DNA from: Coriobacteriia bacterium
GTDB taxonomy: Bacteria > Actinomycetota > Coriobacteriia > Anaerosomatales > Anaerosomataceae
Length of the DNA stretch: 64,000 bases
NCBI GenBank assembly: GCA_030652115.1
Contig: JAUSBK010000009.1
Coordinates: 29,375-93,374 of the forward strand
Direction of reading: 5' to 3'
Part shown: positions 44,345 to 52,515 of the stretch, piece by piece
Layout: every line of letters begins with the position of its first letter
How positions within the stretch are numbered: position 1 is the stretch's first letter
Position numbers and translations under genes: made by a program
Notes under the pieces: model-generated
What the model saw: only the letters and a program-made list of their open reading frames with translations
The model's database searches: none
What the model was told of the DNA's origin: nothing

Positions 44345-44884
44345 GTCTCGCGGCAGAGCACGGATGCCCGCATCCAGCTCATAGAGGATTGTGTCCAACC
44401 GGCTCTTGCCCGGTTGGCGAGCGGGCATCTGCAGCAAGACCTCGCGCACTTCAGAGGGGACGTGCTCGATCGCCCAGCGGACCTCACCTGCACCGACGCT
44501 CTGATCACCGGCGTCGAGTTCGAGAGCCAGGGCGGCATAGGCCGCCGGACCGACGATGTGCTTGGTCTGATGGACGTCCGCCAGAGGATGCGTGTAGGCG
44601 CTGGCTGCCGCAGCGCCCGCAGCGCGAGCGGCGGCGGCCGCAGCAGGGTCGCCTACTTCACGTGCGGCCGCATGTGCCTCCAAGGCGAGGGTACGCAACC
44701 GGGCCGCGCGCTTTCCCCCCGCGGCAAACTCCCGGCTACCTTCGATCGCCGCACTCGGGCGCGAATCTGAAGAAGCGTGCCTCTCATACACCGACAGTGC
44801 CCTCTCGGCGCACTCCGCGGCGTAACCTCCGATGACCCTGAGTGACTCCATGCTCAGCGTGAAGTACTTGGACTCGCCATCCAT
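44339..44884 (-). CDS. Putative immunity protein, Imm5-like
   Basis: 181 residues, all-helical and Ala-rich (DPAAAAAARAAGAAAASAYTH). The pattern RLRTLALEAHAAAREV and IVGPAAYAALALELDAGD matches the group annotated as putative immunity protein (Imm5-like). No toxin is adjacent, which is common when cassettes carry orphan immunity or resistance genes. ATG after GGGGAGAAG. Cassette ends in attC site 2. Confidence 0.7.
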   Translation of the reverse strand: MDGESKYFTLSMESLRVIGGYAAECAERALSVYERHASSDSRPSAAIEGSREFAAGGKRAARLRTLALEAHAAAREVGDPAAAAAARAAGAAAASAYTHPLADVHQTKHIVGPAAYAALALELDAGDQSVGAGEVRWAIEHVPSEVREVLLQMPARQPGKSRLDTILYELDAGIRALPRDA

Positions 44885-44889
44885 CGTTC

Positions 44890-44988
44890 TTCTCCCCGGA
44901 GATGCTCGGGCCGCGAGTGGCCTGCGCGCCTGCTGTTTCTCAGTCTAGCCGACGACTCCTGCGCATCGGCCGGAGGCGCTTGTTGGAC
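44890..44988 (-). repeat. attC site 3 (left end eroded)
   Basis: Right core GTTGGAC (44982-44988) and loop CAGTCTAGCCGACGACTCCTGCG identical to sites 2 and 9 in the loop. The left core is not recognisable. Confidence 0.75.
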
Positions 44989-44996
44989 ACGCAGGT

Positions 44997-45626
44997 TCAT
45001 GACAACAAGACGGCTACGATGACCATCCCAAGGTCAGCGGCAACGTGCGACGCGACAACCGGGACGAGGCTTCCCGCCTCGTGCGTTAGTCGCTGCCATA
45101 GGAACGAGGTCGCGGCGAGCGCCCCGAAGCAGATGGCAAGCCACGGGAGACTGAGAAGCGAACTCAGCACGATCATGTGGTATCCGGCGAATGCGACGTG
45201 GGCCAGCGGCGTTCGCTCTCTGAGCGGCGTCCAGTGCAGCTGCTCGAGCACCGGATGAACCAGCCCGTAGTACCCGACCACGCCGAATAGGGCAGCACCT
45301 GACAGGCGATGGTCGGCCAGCCATACCGAAAGGTCGATGCGGGCCACGAGTGGCAGAACGAAGTACAGGAGCGGCGCGCTGAGCACCGAGGGGACGATCA
45401 TGAGCGCCAGCGGACTCCACGACGGCTTCTTGAAGCTGATGACCGGTCGGGTAACCACGAGCCACAGCAGGATCTGGGCGTGATAGGCGAGGATGGCAAG
45501 CCACGCGTTGCGCCCGAAACACCAGAAGAGCACAACGGCAAGGTAGGGTGCGGCCATCATCAGGGCGAGGATGAGGGATTCGCGGACACCGCGACCACCC
45601 TCGGCCCCCCTGCCACTCATCCCCAA
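44997..45626 (-). CDS. CPBP-like intramembrane protease, catalytic motifs altered
   Basis: 209 residues, six or seven membrane helices. The CPBP arrangement can be traced: HPVLEQLHWTPLRE where EExxxR is expected (only one Glu), AFAGYHM where FxxxH is expected, and VPVVASHVAADLGMV for the final His. Proteolysis may be lost. ATG with GGGAG upstream. Own cassette, ending in site 3. Confidence 0.7.
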   Translation of the reverse strand: MGMSGRGAEGGRGVRESLILALMMAAPYLAVVLFWCFGRNAWLAILAYHAQILLWLVVTRPVISFKKPSWSPLALMIVPSVLSAPLLYFVLPLVARIDLSVWLADHRLSGAALFGVVGYYGLVHPVLEQLHWTPLRERTPLAHVAFAGYHMIVLSSLLSLPWLAICFGALAATSFLWQRLTHEAGSLVPVVASHVAADLGMVIVAVLLS

Positions 45627-45642
45627 GTGATCTCCCTGCTGT

Positions 45643-45727
45643 GTCTAGTGTGTTGGCGCTTCAGCAGACGTTGCGCGCTTCGGGACTAGCGTATCTGACG
45701 GCGTTCTGCTGGAAGCGCTCGTCAGGT
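45643..45727 (-). repeat. attC site 4
   Basis: 85 bases, GTCTAGT to GTCAGGT, arms GGCGCTTCAGCAGACG and CGTTCTGCTGGAAGCGC. Contains the stop of the next gene at 45722-45724. Confidence 0.8.
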
Positions 45728-46159
45728 GTGCATCCAGCCTTGCGGAGACTCGGTGCTCGCCTCAATCCCGGCAGCGTCGAGGAAGTCCTGGAGTCTCACG
45801 TCCCGAACGAGCGCAACGCGTTGGTGCGGGATGAAGGCGGCCACCCATTGCCTCTCGCGAGGCGGATACAGCAACAGGCTGTCGCCCCAGTCCTCAAACT
45901 CGCCGGCATCCGGTCGCAGCGAATCGATCAGTTCTGCCGAAACCCGCACCCTGCCACTGCACGGGGGCTCGTCCCCACTGGGATACACAGTCACACGCTC
46001 GAGGGATTCCGACTCTCGCGAAGCGGAGAACGGCTCTGGGAAGTCGGTCGGCTCTGAGTCGGGGTAGAGGCAGAGCACCATGTCGCAGGTCTCGCGCTCG
46101 CAGAACACTTCAACGAGGCGAAGCCACAGTTCGTCGTCCGAATCTTCGATGTAGAGCAT
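45722..46159 (-). CDS. Hypothetical acidic cassette protein
   Basis: 145 residues from ATG at 46159 (AGGAGG just upstream; GTG seven codons earlier is an alternative). Acidic, soluble: LYIEDSDDELWLRLVEVFCE at the start, VRVSAELIDSLRPDAGEFED in the middle. No family recognised. Stop lies inside attC site 4. Confidence 0.65.
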   Translation of the reverse strand: MLYIEDSDDELWLRLVEVFCERETCDMVLCLYPDSEPTDFPEPFSASRESESLERVTVYPSGDEPPCSGRVRVSAELIDSLRPDAGEFEDWGDSLLLYPPRERQWVAAFIPHQRVALVRDVRLQDFLDAAGIEASTESPQGWMHT

Positions 46160-46206
46160 GCTCCTCCTGTCGCGGTGCACAACCGGCCGACAACCCCAAC
46201 TGGCCC

Positions 46207-46611
46207 TCAGGTGGTGAGATGGGTGACGAACATCGGAGTCTTGCCACCACCGAGCTCAAACCCGCACCGCTCGTAGAAGCCGACCTCCGCGTCATACGCG
46301 ATCAGCACCTTGCGTGCATACGACTCGTACTGGTCGAGCATCTTCAAGACCAGCTGGCGGCCGATTCCCTGGGACTGATACTCGGGCCTGACGAGCAGGT
46401 AGTGGAAATAGGCGGTCATGGCTCCGTCGGCCAGCGCGTTCATCAATCCGACGAGTCTGGCCCCGTCCCAGGCCGAGACCACGCTATGGCTGTTGCACAT
46501 CGCAAGCGCAAGATCGTCCGGATAGTTGCCCGACGACCAGCCAACCGACAGGAAGAGCTCCTGCAGCTGCCGAGTGTCGAACTCCTTGTGTTCCGAGTAT
46601 GTGATAGACAA
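46207..46611 (-). CDS. GNAT-family acetyltransferase
   Basis: 134 residues from a TTG at 46611 preceded by GAGGGAG; the frame is open further but the upstream part is not protein-like. GNAT core LLVRPEYQSQGIGRQLVLKML and AEVGFYERCGFELGGG. Starts like the YhbS/aminoglycoside-like group (EFDTRQLQELFLSVGW), the usual form of the small GNAT family found in cassettes. No attC is clear on its left. Confidence 0.8.
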   Translation of the reverse strand: MSITYSEHKEFDTRQLQELFLSVGWSSGNYPDDLALAMCNSHSVVSAWDGARLVGLMNALADGAMTAYFHYLLVRPEYQSQGIGRQLVLKMLDQYESYARKVLIAYDAEVGFYERCGFELGGGKTPMFVTHLTT

Positions 46612-46677
46612 CTGAATCTCCCTCAACCAGCATCCGTTACTCACGCGAGCGGTCTGACATGGGTGCGTTTGAGCGGG

Positions 46678-46737
46678 GCCCGCCCCCCGCGACGTGCTGA
46701 TTCTACCTCTGCGCGCTACCCGCCGCCCATCGTCAGG
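46678..46737 (-). repeat. Possible eroded attC
   Basis: GCCCGCCCCCCGCGACGTGCTGATTCTACC followed by GTCAGGG at 46732; the GATTCTAC block resembles the loop of sites 10 and 22. Cores and pairing are poor. The rest of the 46612-46897 gap shows nothing else. Confidence 0.3.
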
Positions 46738-46897
46738 GCGGAGGCGCCCCGGCGAGTCGGTGTCTGTGCGCGGGTCAGCACCTCGGCCGGGCCGTAGATG
46801 TCGCCTGTCCGACCGCACTCATGCTGGGTGTGTTTCCCCTGCGGCGATGGGCGGGAACAGTCCTGCATGAGGGTTTCTTCCACGGAGGGCTGAGACG

Positions 46898-47389
46898 ATG
46901 GATGACCGAGTACGCAAGCCTCACGGTAAGAGGTGGCTGTTCGCACTAGTGGCCGTACTGGTGGCCCTCGGCGTGACGTTCGTCGCCGGGATGTGGTTCG
47001 CCGATCGTGGCGAGCGGACCGTAGCGGCTGTCACCGAGTCGTACGCTGAGGCGTATGAGGGGCTCGACACGACCAAGGATGTGCCAGGCCTCATTCCCCT
47101 CTACGCTCCCGATGCAGTACTGCAAGATGCAGCCGCTGACCGGACGTACACAGGAACCGCTGAGATCGAGGCTGCACTGAACGCACTCTCGGCGACACCC
47201 GACTTCGATCTCACGATCGAGCGGATGCTTGTTGGTGACGACTGGGCGCTGGTGTTCTGGACCGCCGATGGAATGCGTCCCGACCTAGACAGGGTCACGC
47301 AGGTCGTCGGCGTCACCTCACTGGAGGTGTCGAAGGGCAAGATCGAGAGGGAAACCTGGTACTACGATCCCGCCAAGGCTCCGTTCTGA
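46898..47389 (+). CDS. Membrane-anchored SnoaL/NTF2-like protein
   Basis: 163 residues, ATG after GGAGGG. N-terminal anchor RWLFALVAVLVALGVTFVAG, then an NTF2-like domain (VAAVTESYAEAYEGLDTT, LIPLYAPDAVLQDAAADR, GTAEIEAALNAL) facing outside. Ligand or enzyme role unknown. Reads plus, against most cassette genes. Confidence 0.75.
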   Translation: MDDRVRKPHGKRWLFALVAVLVALGVTFVAGMWFADRGERTVAAVTESYAEAYEGLDTTKDVPGLIPLYAPDAVLQDAAADRTYTGTAEIEAALNALSATPDFDLTIERMLVGDDWALVFWTADGMRPDLDRVTQVVGVTSLEVSKGKIERETWYYDPAKAPF

Positions 47390-47432
47390 CGGCCCGGATA
47401 CCGGCGCACTGCGGGCGTGAGGGGAGGTTGCG

Positions 47433-47702
47433 GTGAACGCGAAGCGTATGGTCGTGGCGTTGACGGTGCTTCTCGTGCTTGGTGCTCTGGTCGTGGGCTG
47501 CACGGATTCCAACGTCCAGACCGGCACGTACGTGGGCTGGGAGGCCAGCTTCGAGGGAGACGAAACACCCAGCTACATGATCGAACTCGACGACGGAACG
47601 AAGATCATGGCGCTGAGTGAGCAGCCTCCACCGGAGGCGGGCGCACAGGTCACAGTCCGCAAGCTGGATGACGACACCTGGGAGATCGTGCCAGACGAGT
47701 GA
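47433..47702 (+). CDS. Small lipoprotein
   Basis: 89 residues, GTG start with GGGGAGG. Lipobox LGALVVGC (Cys ~23), then a small beta domain (TGTYVGWEASFEGDETPSYM, VRKLDDDTWEIVPDE). Similar in build to the lipoprotein at 54862-55158. Function unknown. 43 bases after the NTF2-like gene, probably co-transcribed. Confidence 0.75.
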   Translation: MNAKRMVVALTVLLVLGALVVGCTDSNVQTGTYVGWEASFEGDETPSYMIELDDGTKIMALSEQPPPEAGAQVTVRKLDDDTWEIVPDE

Positions 47703-47748
47703 GTCGGGCCTCCGGCGGGGATGCGCCGTCCGGACTACCGGCGAGATG

Positions 47749-48684
47749 CTACCTGACGACCTGGGTGCTAGCTCCGTTTGGAGGTTGAGCGCCGAACAGC
47801 ACGACCTTCTCCGAGGCTCCTTTGGCTCTATACATAGCCTCGTCGGCATTCTTCAGAAGGGCGTCAGCCGATTCTCCGTCTCCGGGATACATGGCAATGC
47901 CGGTACTGCAGCCTATGGACAGAGTGGTCCCGGCGGATTCGAACTCCTCGGCGATGCGGTCGATCATGCTCCTCGCAAGGCGGGTGACTTCGGCTTCCTG
48001 CCCAACTTCCAGCAGCAAACACGCATACTCGTCACCACCCCAGCGGCTGACCATGTCCTCCGCGCGGACAAAAGACCGCAAACGATCGGCGATCATGATC
48101 AGCACTTCGTCACCCACATGGTGACCGTACGAATCGTTGATGCTCTTGAAGTCGTCGACGTCGATGAAGAGGACCGCAAGCCCCCAGCCGTGCCGACGAG
48201 CCTGAATCAGCCCGTGGTCGAGACCCTGGTCGAACAGCACCCTGTTGGGAAGACCGGTGAGTGGGTCATGAAGCGCGCGCTGCAGGGCTTCGTCCTCGCT
48301 CGCCTGGGATTCCGAGAGATCGTCGCGCGCCGTGGCCAAATCGACCTTCATATCAGCCAGATCGGCCTTCGTGTCGGCGAGTTCGGATTCGATGCCCACT
48401 CGCTCCGCGACCTCCACGGCTAGGGCAGTATTGACCTGACTCAGGTCGTGAACGGCTTGCACCACTTCGTTCTCAGCATCTTCGTACTGAGAGATGGCCC
48501 GCTCGACGGAGTGAGCCGGGATGTTCGCCCTCTTGCCCTGCTTCAGGACCGCAGTTGCCGAAGTGAGTCTGCCGGCGGCCTTCTTGATGGCTACTTTGAT
48601 CTTCCGGCTACGCCCCAGCACGCGTCCCAACGAATCGCTCTCTGCGGTTGAGGCCTCGTTTGGGTCGAGCGGCTCTGGCTTCAT
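47749..48684 (-). CDS. Soluble diguanylate cyclase (coiled coil-GGDEF)
   Basis: 311 residues. Residues ~20-135 are a coiled coil without membrane segments; ~145-305 is a GGDEF domain with DPLTGLPNR, FIDVDDFKSINDSYGHHVGDEVL, RAED inhibition site and active GGDEY. Should make c-di-GMP. A signalling enzyme is unusual cargo for a cassette, and no attC is visible immediately left of it, so it might be a non-cassette insertion. Confidence 0.9.
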   Translation of the reverse strand: MKPEPLDPNEASTAESDSLGRVLGRSRKIKVAIKKAAGRLTSATAVLKQGKRANIPAHSVERAISQYEDAENEVVQAVHDLSQVNTALAVEVAERVGIESELADTKADLADMKVDLATARDDLSESQASEDEALQRALHDPLTGLPNRVLFDQGLDHGLIQARRHGWGLAVLFIDVDDFKSINDSYGHHVGDEVLIMIADRLRSFVRAEDMVSRWGGDEYACLLLEVGQEAEVTRLARSMIDRIAEEFESAGTTLSIGCSTGIAMYPGDGESADALLKNADEAMYRAKGASEKVVLFGAQPPNGASTQVVR

Positions 48685-48703
48685 GGGCGCTCTCTTTGGA
48701 CGT

Positions 48704-48811
48704 GCGTTACGTCTGACGCTAGCATACTCTCCGGGCTTCGCCGCCAGTACCCATCAGGCATTCCTTCCCGGCGAGTATCTACCCGGCTCCGCCCGAAAGC
48801 GCTTGTTTGGC
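48704..48811 (-). repeat. attC site 5 (weak)
   Basis: Right half CCCGAAAGCGCTTGTTTGGC resembles the attC right end (core GTTTGGC); left end GCGTTAC. Contains the last codons and TAG of the methyltransferase gene. Confidence 0.5.
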
Positions 48812-49492
48812 GGCTCCGTCGCCGACCGGCCGCCGATAGGTCGCCCTGAACCGGCGCACCGGTGGGTCCTCGTCATCCACGTAGTCCTCGAACTCGAACG
48901 CGGTCAAGCCGACCTCCTCGAAAAGCGCCAGCTCGTTCCTCGTCAGGGGCCACGGCATCATACCCTCCGGCTCACCGGGCTCCCTCCCGCGTGTGATCAC
49001 CAGCAGGATACCGCCCGGTGCAACGAAACCGGCGACCCGCCGGATGGCATCGACCCGCAGCTCGGGTGGCAGCACCTGGAGCGTGTAGGACTCCACGACA
49101 AGATCGAACCGCCTACTCCACTCTGCGGGCGGCCGCAGGAGGTCCGCCGCGAAGTAGCGCACGGCCGAGGACGGGAACCTGCGGTGACACCAGGAGATAG
49201 CCGCGGGAGAGATGTCGAAGGCGGTTGTGTCGAACCCCCGACGCGCCAACTCCTCCGCATCGTCACCCAGACCGCATCCGACCTTGAGCGCATTGCGTCC
49301 CGAGCCGACCACACCGCGAGGTTCGAGCCAGTCCACCAGATTGGGGTTCGGTTCGAGATCCGCCCAGGGGATGATCGTCAGATCGTCAGCACCGTAGAGT
49401 TCCTCGAACCAGCCGAGAGGATCGCCTGCGGCCACATGCCGTTGCGCCAGTTCTCTGGCAGTCGCCCTGTTCTCGCCGACCATCCTACTCAT
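48779..49492 (-). CDS. SAM-dependent methyltransferase
   Basis: 237 residues. Motif I LKVGCGLGDDAEELARRGFD, acidic FDISP, motif IV FDLVVESYTLQVLP, VAPGGILLVI. Methyltransf_25-like; thiopurine methyltransferase-type proteins have the same order. C-terminal residues come from attC site 5 sequence. Substrate unknown. Confidence 0.85.
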   Translation of the reverse strand: MSRMVGENRATARELAQRHVAAGDPLGWFEELYGADDLTIIPWADLEPNPNLVDWLEPRGVVGSGRNALKVGCGLGDDAEELARRGFDTTAFDISPAAISWCHRRFPSSAVRYFAADLLRPPAEWSRRFDLVVESYTLQVLPPELRVDAIRRVAGFVAPGGILLVITRGREPGEPEGMMPWPLTRNELALFEEVGLTAFEFEDYVDDEDPPVRRFRATYRRPVGDGAAKQALSGGAG

Positions 49493-49494
49493 CC

Positions 49495-49580
49495 GCCTAA
49501 CGTCTCGGCGCTTCGGCTGTGTGCCACCTGCTCATCAGTCTAGCCGACGCCCTGCACGTCAGCTGGAGCGCTTGTTAGGC
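49495..49580 (-). repeat. attC site 6 (intact)
   Basis: 86 bases from GCCTAAC (49495-49501) to GTTAGGC (49574-49580); loop CAGTCTAGCCGACGCC as in sites 2 and 3. The TAA stop of the following gene is in the right core. Confidence 0.95.
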
Positions 49581-50099
49581 GGAGCCGAGGCTCCTGCTCA
49601 TGACGACACGCTTGGTCCGCTCCGAGTCGAGACCCGCCTCGGCTTCGAACCGGCCCCGCATATCCGCGTCCCATTCAGCCTCGGGAACTACGGTGTATCC
49701 CAGGCGGGCGTAGAAGGGCGCGTTCCACGGCAAGTCGCGGTACGTCGTGAGCGTGATCTCCGAGAGGCCGTTCGAGTACGCCCAGTCCTCGACCGCCCGG
49801 ACGAGGGCCGCCCCGACACCGCGATGTCCGTGGGCCGGGAGGACATCGAGTTCCGCCAGATGGACCCGCTGGTCTGTTGCGACAGCGCGGGCGAAGCCGA
49901 CCGGCTGATCAACCGGTCCGAGGGCTACCCACAAGGTGCCCTGCTCCTGGGCGGCGAGAAAGACGGACTCGGGCGTCACGTGCTCGAGCAACGCCGCAGG
50001 AACGGCATCCCCGAACAGCGCAGCCGCCGACCGCTCGATCGAGGGAAGCGAGGGCACGTGTTCTGGGGACGCGGAGAGGACCCTGTAAGAACCCCGCAT
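49575..50099 (-). CDS. GNAT-family acetyltransferase
   Basis: 174 residues from ATG at 50099 (GGAG upstream). Single GNAT domain: VHLAELDVLPAHGHRGVGAALV, then LTTYRDLPWNAPFYARLGYTV. The TYRDLPWNAPFY phrase is typical of a subgroup near aminoglycoside/phosphinothricin acetyltransferases, but the substrate is not known. Complete cassette with site 6. Confidence 0.88.
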   Translation of the reverse strand: MRGSYRVLSASPEHVPSLPSIERSAAALFGDAVPAALLEHVTPESVFLAAQEQGTLWVALGPVDQPVGFARAVATDQRVHLAELDVLPAHGHRGVGAALVRAVEDWAYSNGLSEITLTTYRDLPWNAPFYARLGYTVVPEAEWDADMRGRFEAEAGLDSERTKRVVMSRSLGSA

Positions 50100-50146
50100 T
50101 CCACTCCCATCCGCCTCAGGTCTTGGCACATCAGCTCAATTCCTGC

Positions 50147-50233
50147 GTCCAACGTCATTCGGCATGAGCAGCAATCAGGCGCCGCTTGATTCTAGCGCTT
50201 GCGCCGTCTGCTCGATGCCGGAGCTGAATCGGC
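50147..50233 (-). repeat. attC site 7 (second structural type)
   Basis: 87 bases. Left core GTCCAAC, loop GATTCTAGCGCTTGCGCCGTCTGCTCGATG close to site 22; right core degraded to AATCGGC. The C-terminus and TAG of the DUF3795 gene lie inside. Confidence 0.7.
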
Positions 50234-50677
50234 GCCGTGAGTGTCCTCAACAGAGTCGCCGCAGGCAAGACAAACCGTCCGGTGGACGGACACGAGCGCA
50301 CCGCAGTGCTGGCATTGCCATCGTGTGCGCTCAAGATCGACGAAGGCCTCGACGCCGATCCTGCGCATCTCCTCCAAGTTCTCGATCATGCTCATGCGGT
50401 ACTTCGTTCGGTAACGCTTGTCCAGCTGACGAAGGCGAGCGCACGGGAACGTGGCGCAGCTGGAGCAGAATGCTTCCGACCCTTGAGGAAGGTGTTCGCA
50501 CCGCTTGATGCTGCACGCCGCGCAGTGATAGGCCTTGGCGGAATCGTCCGGATCATTGCAGCCCGGGCAAGTGTTGCGGTCGCGAAGGTGTCCAATGCAG
50601 ATTCCGCAGTTCATGCCGCACGGAGCGACCAACTCCGTCGCTAGCGAGCCGGGGCGTGCTGGCGTTGAGTCTCCCAC
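50192..50677 (-). CDS. DUF3795 cysteine-rich protein
   Basis: 161 residues. APCGMNCGICIGHLRDRNTCPGC and YHCAACSIKRCEHLPQGSEAFCSSCATFPC contain the many Cys of DUF3795, plus an added C-terminal zinc-ribbon WQCQHCGALVSVHRTVCLACGD. Probably binds Zn or Fe-S. Basic tail SSRRRKR is encoded by the attC. Confidence 0.85.
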   Translation of the reverse strand: MGDSTPARPGSLATELVAPCGMNCGICIGHLRDRNTCPGCNDPDDSAKAYHCAACSIKRCEHLPQGSEAFCSSCATFPCARLRQLDKRYRTKYRMSMIENLEEMRRIGVEAFVDLERTRWQCQHCGALVSVHRTVCLACGDSVEDTHGADSAPASSRRRKR

Positions 50678-50681
50678 CTGT

Positions 50682-50787
50682 GTCTCCGCTTCACACGACA
50701 GCGCTTGGCGCTTCAGCTGCGCGCCGCCAGCTTACCGCGAAGCGCCGAGGACATGTGCGCGTCAGCTTGACGTGCCAGACGCTAGAC
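50682..50787 (-). repeat. attC site 8 (chimeric or rearranged)
   Basis: CGCTTCACACGACAGCGCTTG, the loop of sites 14 and 20, is followed by GCGCTTCAGCTGCGCGCC, a left arm, then GCGCGTCAGCTTGACG and GCTAGAC. Reads like the fusion of two partial attC sites. Confidence 0.6.
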
Positions 50788-50872
50788 GCCTGCCGCCCGA
50801 GAGCTGCCGGTGGGTTGCCCGCAGCGGCGCGATGGGAATCGTCATACAAGAACCTCATGACGAAAGGCGGAC

Positions 50873-51286
50873 ATGAGTATGACTGAGGACAATGCCGCGA
50901 CGAAGCCAGCGCGCGAACCGACGAAGAAGAAGCTCGACGGACTGGCTGGGGTGCTCGAGACCATCGCCGCGATGCCCGAGCACGACCAGGCGATGGCCAA
51001 GCGGTTCCACTCGATTATCGAGAGAACGGCGCCCTCGCTCACACCGAGGCTTTGGTACGGAATGCAGGCGTACGCGAAGGACGGCAAGGTGCTGTGCTTC
51101 TTCCAGAGCGCATCGAAGTTCAAAGCGAGGTATGCGACGTTCGGATTCGAGGAGGTCGCCGAGCTCGACGACGGCGCCATGTGGCCTACCTCCTACGCGC
51201 TGACCGAGCTGGGCGATGAACAAGAGGCCGAGATCGAGAAGCTCATCAGGAAGGCGATGGGCGAAGGTGTCAGACAGGACGCGTAG
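50873..51286 (+). CDS. DUF1801/YdeI-like protein
   Basis: 137 residues, ATG after AAAGG. Polar lysine-rich start (PTKKKLDGLAGVLETIAAMP), then RLWYGMQAYAKDGKVLCFFQSASKFKARYATFGF, the DUF1801-like core. Function unknown. Plus strand, opposite to its attC neighbours. Confidence 0.75.
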   Translation: MSMTEDNAATKPAREPTKKKLDGLAGVLETIAAMPEHDQAMAKRFHSIIERTAPSLTPRLWYGMQAYAKDGKVLCFFQSASKFKARYATFGFEEVAELDDGAMWPTSYALTELGDEQEAEIEKLIRKAMGEGVRQDA

Positions 51287-51298
51287 CCTGCCCGTCGC

Positions 51299-51487
51299 CT
51301 AGCGCAGTCGGGGTAGCGCCCAGAGCAGCGTGACGAGCCACATGACTGGCAGCAACACGAACACCCAGGCACCGGGCGAGACCACAAGACCGACCAGCAG
51401 TCCGAGGTCGAGCAGGAGCACCAAGCCCAGAAGAGCTCTGCTGCTGGCCTGACTGAGACGAAGCCGATCGTCTATCACATAGCCCAT
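51299..51487 (-). CDS. Small two-helix membrane protein, start uncertain
   Basis: About 62 residues from ATG at 51487: MGYVIDDRLRLSQASS, then LLGLVLLLDLGLLVGLVVS and WVFVLLPVMWLVTLLWAL. The frame is open farther right, but that part crosses attC site 9. A weak ribosome site. Convergent with the DUF1801-like gene, 12 bases away. Confidence 0.5.
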   Translation of the reverse strand: MGYVIDDRLRLSQASSRALLGLVLLLDLGLLVGLVVSPGAWVFVLLPVMWLVTLLWALPRLR

Positions 51488-51603
51488 GGACTCGAAGAGG
51501 CCCGCGAGACGTCCGTTGTCCGCAGCCGTCCCGACCCATATGGGTGAGGGAGCAACGATAGGGGCTGTCCGTCGCCCATGTGCTCCCCCGATCGCCTGGT
51601 TCC

Positions 51604-51680
51604 GCCCAACGTCGAGTGCTTCAGCTGCGCGCCGAAGCCTTGTCATTCTGCTTATGCCTCCTGGGAAGCGCTTGCTGGAT
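51604..51680 (-). repeat. attC site 9
   Basis: 77 bases, GCCCAAC to GCTGGAT, left arm CGAGTGCTTCAGCTGCGCGCCGAAGCC-type and shortened loop. The stop of the next gene is at 51652-51654 inside it. Confidence 0.85.
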
Positions 51681-52131
51681 GCGCCCCGCGAGAGCATGAC
51701 GCACGGTATGTTGCCGCGAGCGGGACGGCGAACAGGATCAGCGCCCCGCAGTTGAGCACCGCGTTCTGCCAGAACCCTGCGCTCAAAGAGTATGCGGTGT
51801 CTGGGATGAACCACACGAGCACCGAGACCGCGATCACCCACCACGCGTCAGGATTGCCGGGGCGGAAGCGCAGTGCGAGCACGCACAGTATGGCGGCGCC
51901 CCAGCCGGCCATCACGGCGCCCATGACCGCGGAGACGAAGCGGATGTACCCTGCCGCCTCATGTCCGAATGCGGCGATGCCGTCGGGGTCGGAGAGGTAG
52001 AGCCCGCCGAAGAGGCGACCCATGGGGTCAGGGAGCAAGACGATACTCAAACCGAAGGCGATCGCCACGACTGCGACCGCGGCAAGCCACCACGTCCAGA
52101 ACCGGAATCGTCCCTCCACGCCCACCCCCAT
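51652..52131 (-). CDS. Four-helix membrane protein
   Basis: 159 residues: WTWWLAAVAVVAIAFGLSIVLLP, VSAVMGAVMAGWGAAILCVLAL, WWVIAVSVLVWFIPDTAYSL and VLNCGALILFAVPLAATY. DUF-type small membrane protein, family not recognised. Last ten residues are attC-derived. Confidence 0.75.
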   Translation of the reverse strand: MGVGVEGRFRFWTWWLAAVAVVAIAFGLSIVLLPDPMGRLFGGLYLSDPDGIAAFGHEAAGYIRFVSAVMGAVMAGWGAAILCVLALRFRPGNPDAWWVIAVSVLVWFIPDTAYSLSAGFWQNAVLNCGALILFAVPLAATYRASCSRGAHPASASQEA

Positions 52132-52137
52132 GGTTGC

Positions 52138-52212
52138 ATCTAACGTTCTTGGCGCTTCAGCTGCGCCACTCGACGTGCAGGATACGCCAACCCCTGCAAA
52201 GACCGCTGACGG
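52138..52212 (-). repeat. attC site 10 (truncated)
   Basis: ATCTAAC core and left arm GGCGCTTCAGCTGCGCCACTCGACGTGCAGGATACGCC-type are present, as in sites 21 and 25; the right arm and core are missing before the next gene. Confidence 0.7.
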
Positions 52213-52482
52213 TCATCGCCCCCGCATGAGCCTGTTGCGGATGAACAATGCGAGAGCCAACACCAGGACCAGGGCCAGCGGCACGCCGCAGGCCACCACA
52301 AATCGCACCGACGCCGACTGAATCAACTGCAGCAGAAACACAAGACCGATCAGGCCGGCGATCACACCGAACCCAAGGAGCGGCAGCAGGACGGAGTGGC
52401 CGAAGTTGTGGCCTCGCGTATGCGGACTCTCGCGCATGAGCGCCTCAGTGCGCTCCATGGCTTCGACATGCTCGGCCCTCAC
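52213..52482 (-). CDS. Small two-helix membrane protein
   Basis: 89 residues, GTG at 52482 after GGGGGAG. Polar N-terminus (MERTEALMRESPHTRG) and two helices (LLPLLGFGVIAGLIGLVFLL, VVACGVPLALVLVLALALFI). Unknown function. Confidence 0.7.
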   Translation of the reverse strand: MRAEHVEAMERTEALMRESPHTRGHNFGHSVLLPLLGFGVIAGLIGLVFLLQLIQSASVRFVVACGVPLALVLVLALALFIRNRLMRGR

Positions 52483-52515
52483 TGTGCTCCCCCCTGCCTT
52501 GTTGCTCGCGACTAC

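Noticed and set aside
46181..46206. Possible attC between hypothetical and GNAT genes
   Set aside because: Too short, no cores.
51488..51844. N-terminal extension of the small membrane protein at 51299
   Set aside because: Runs through attC site 9 and the opposite gene end; not protein-like.
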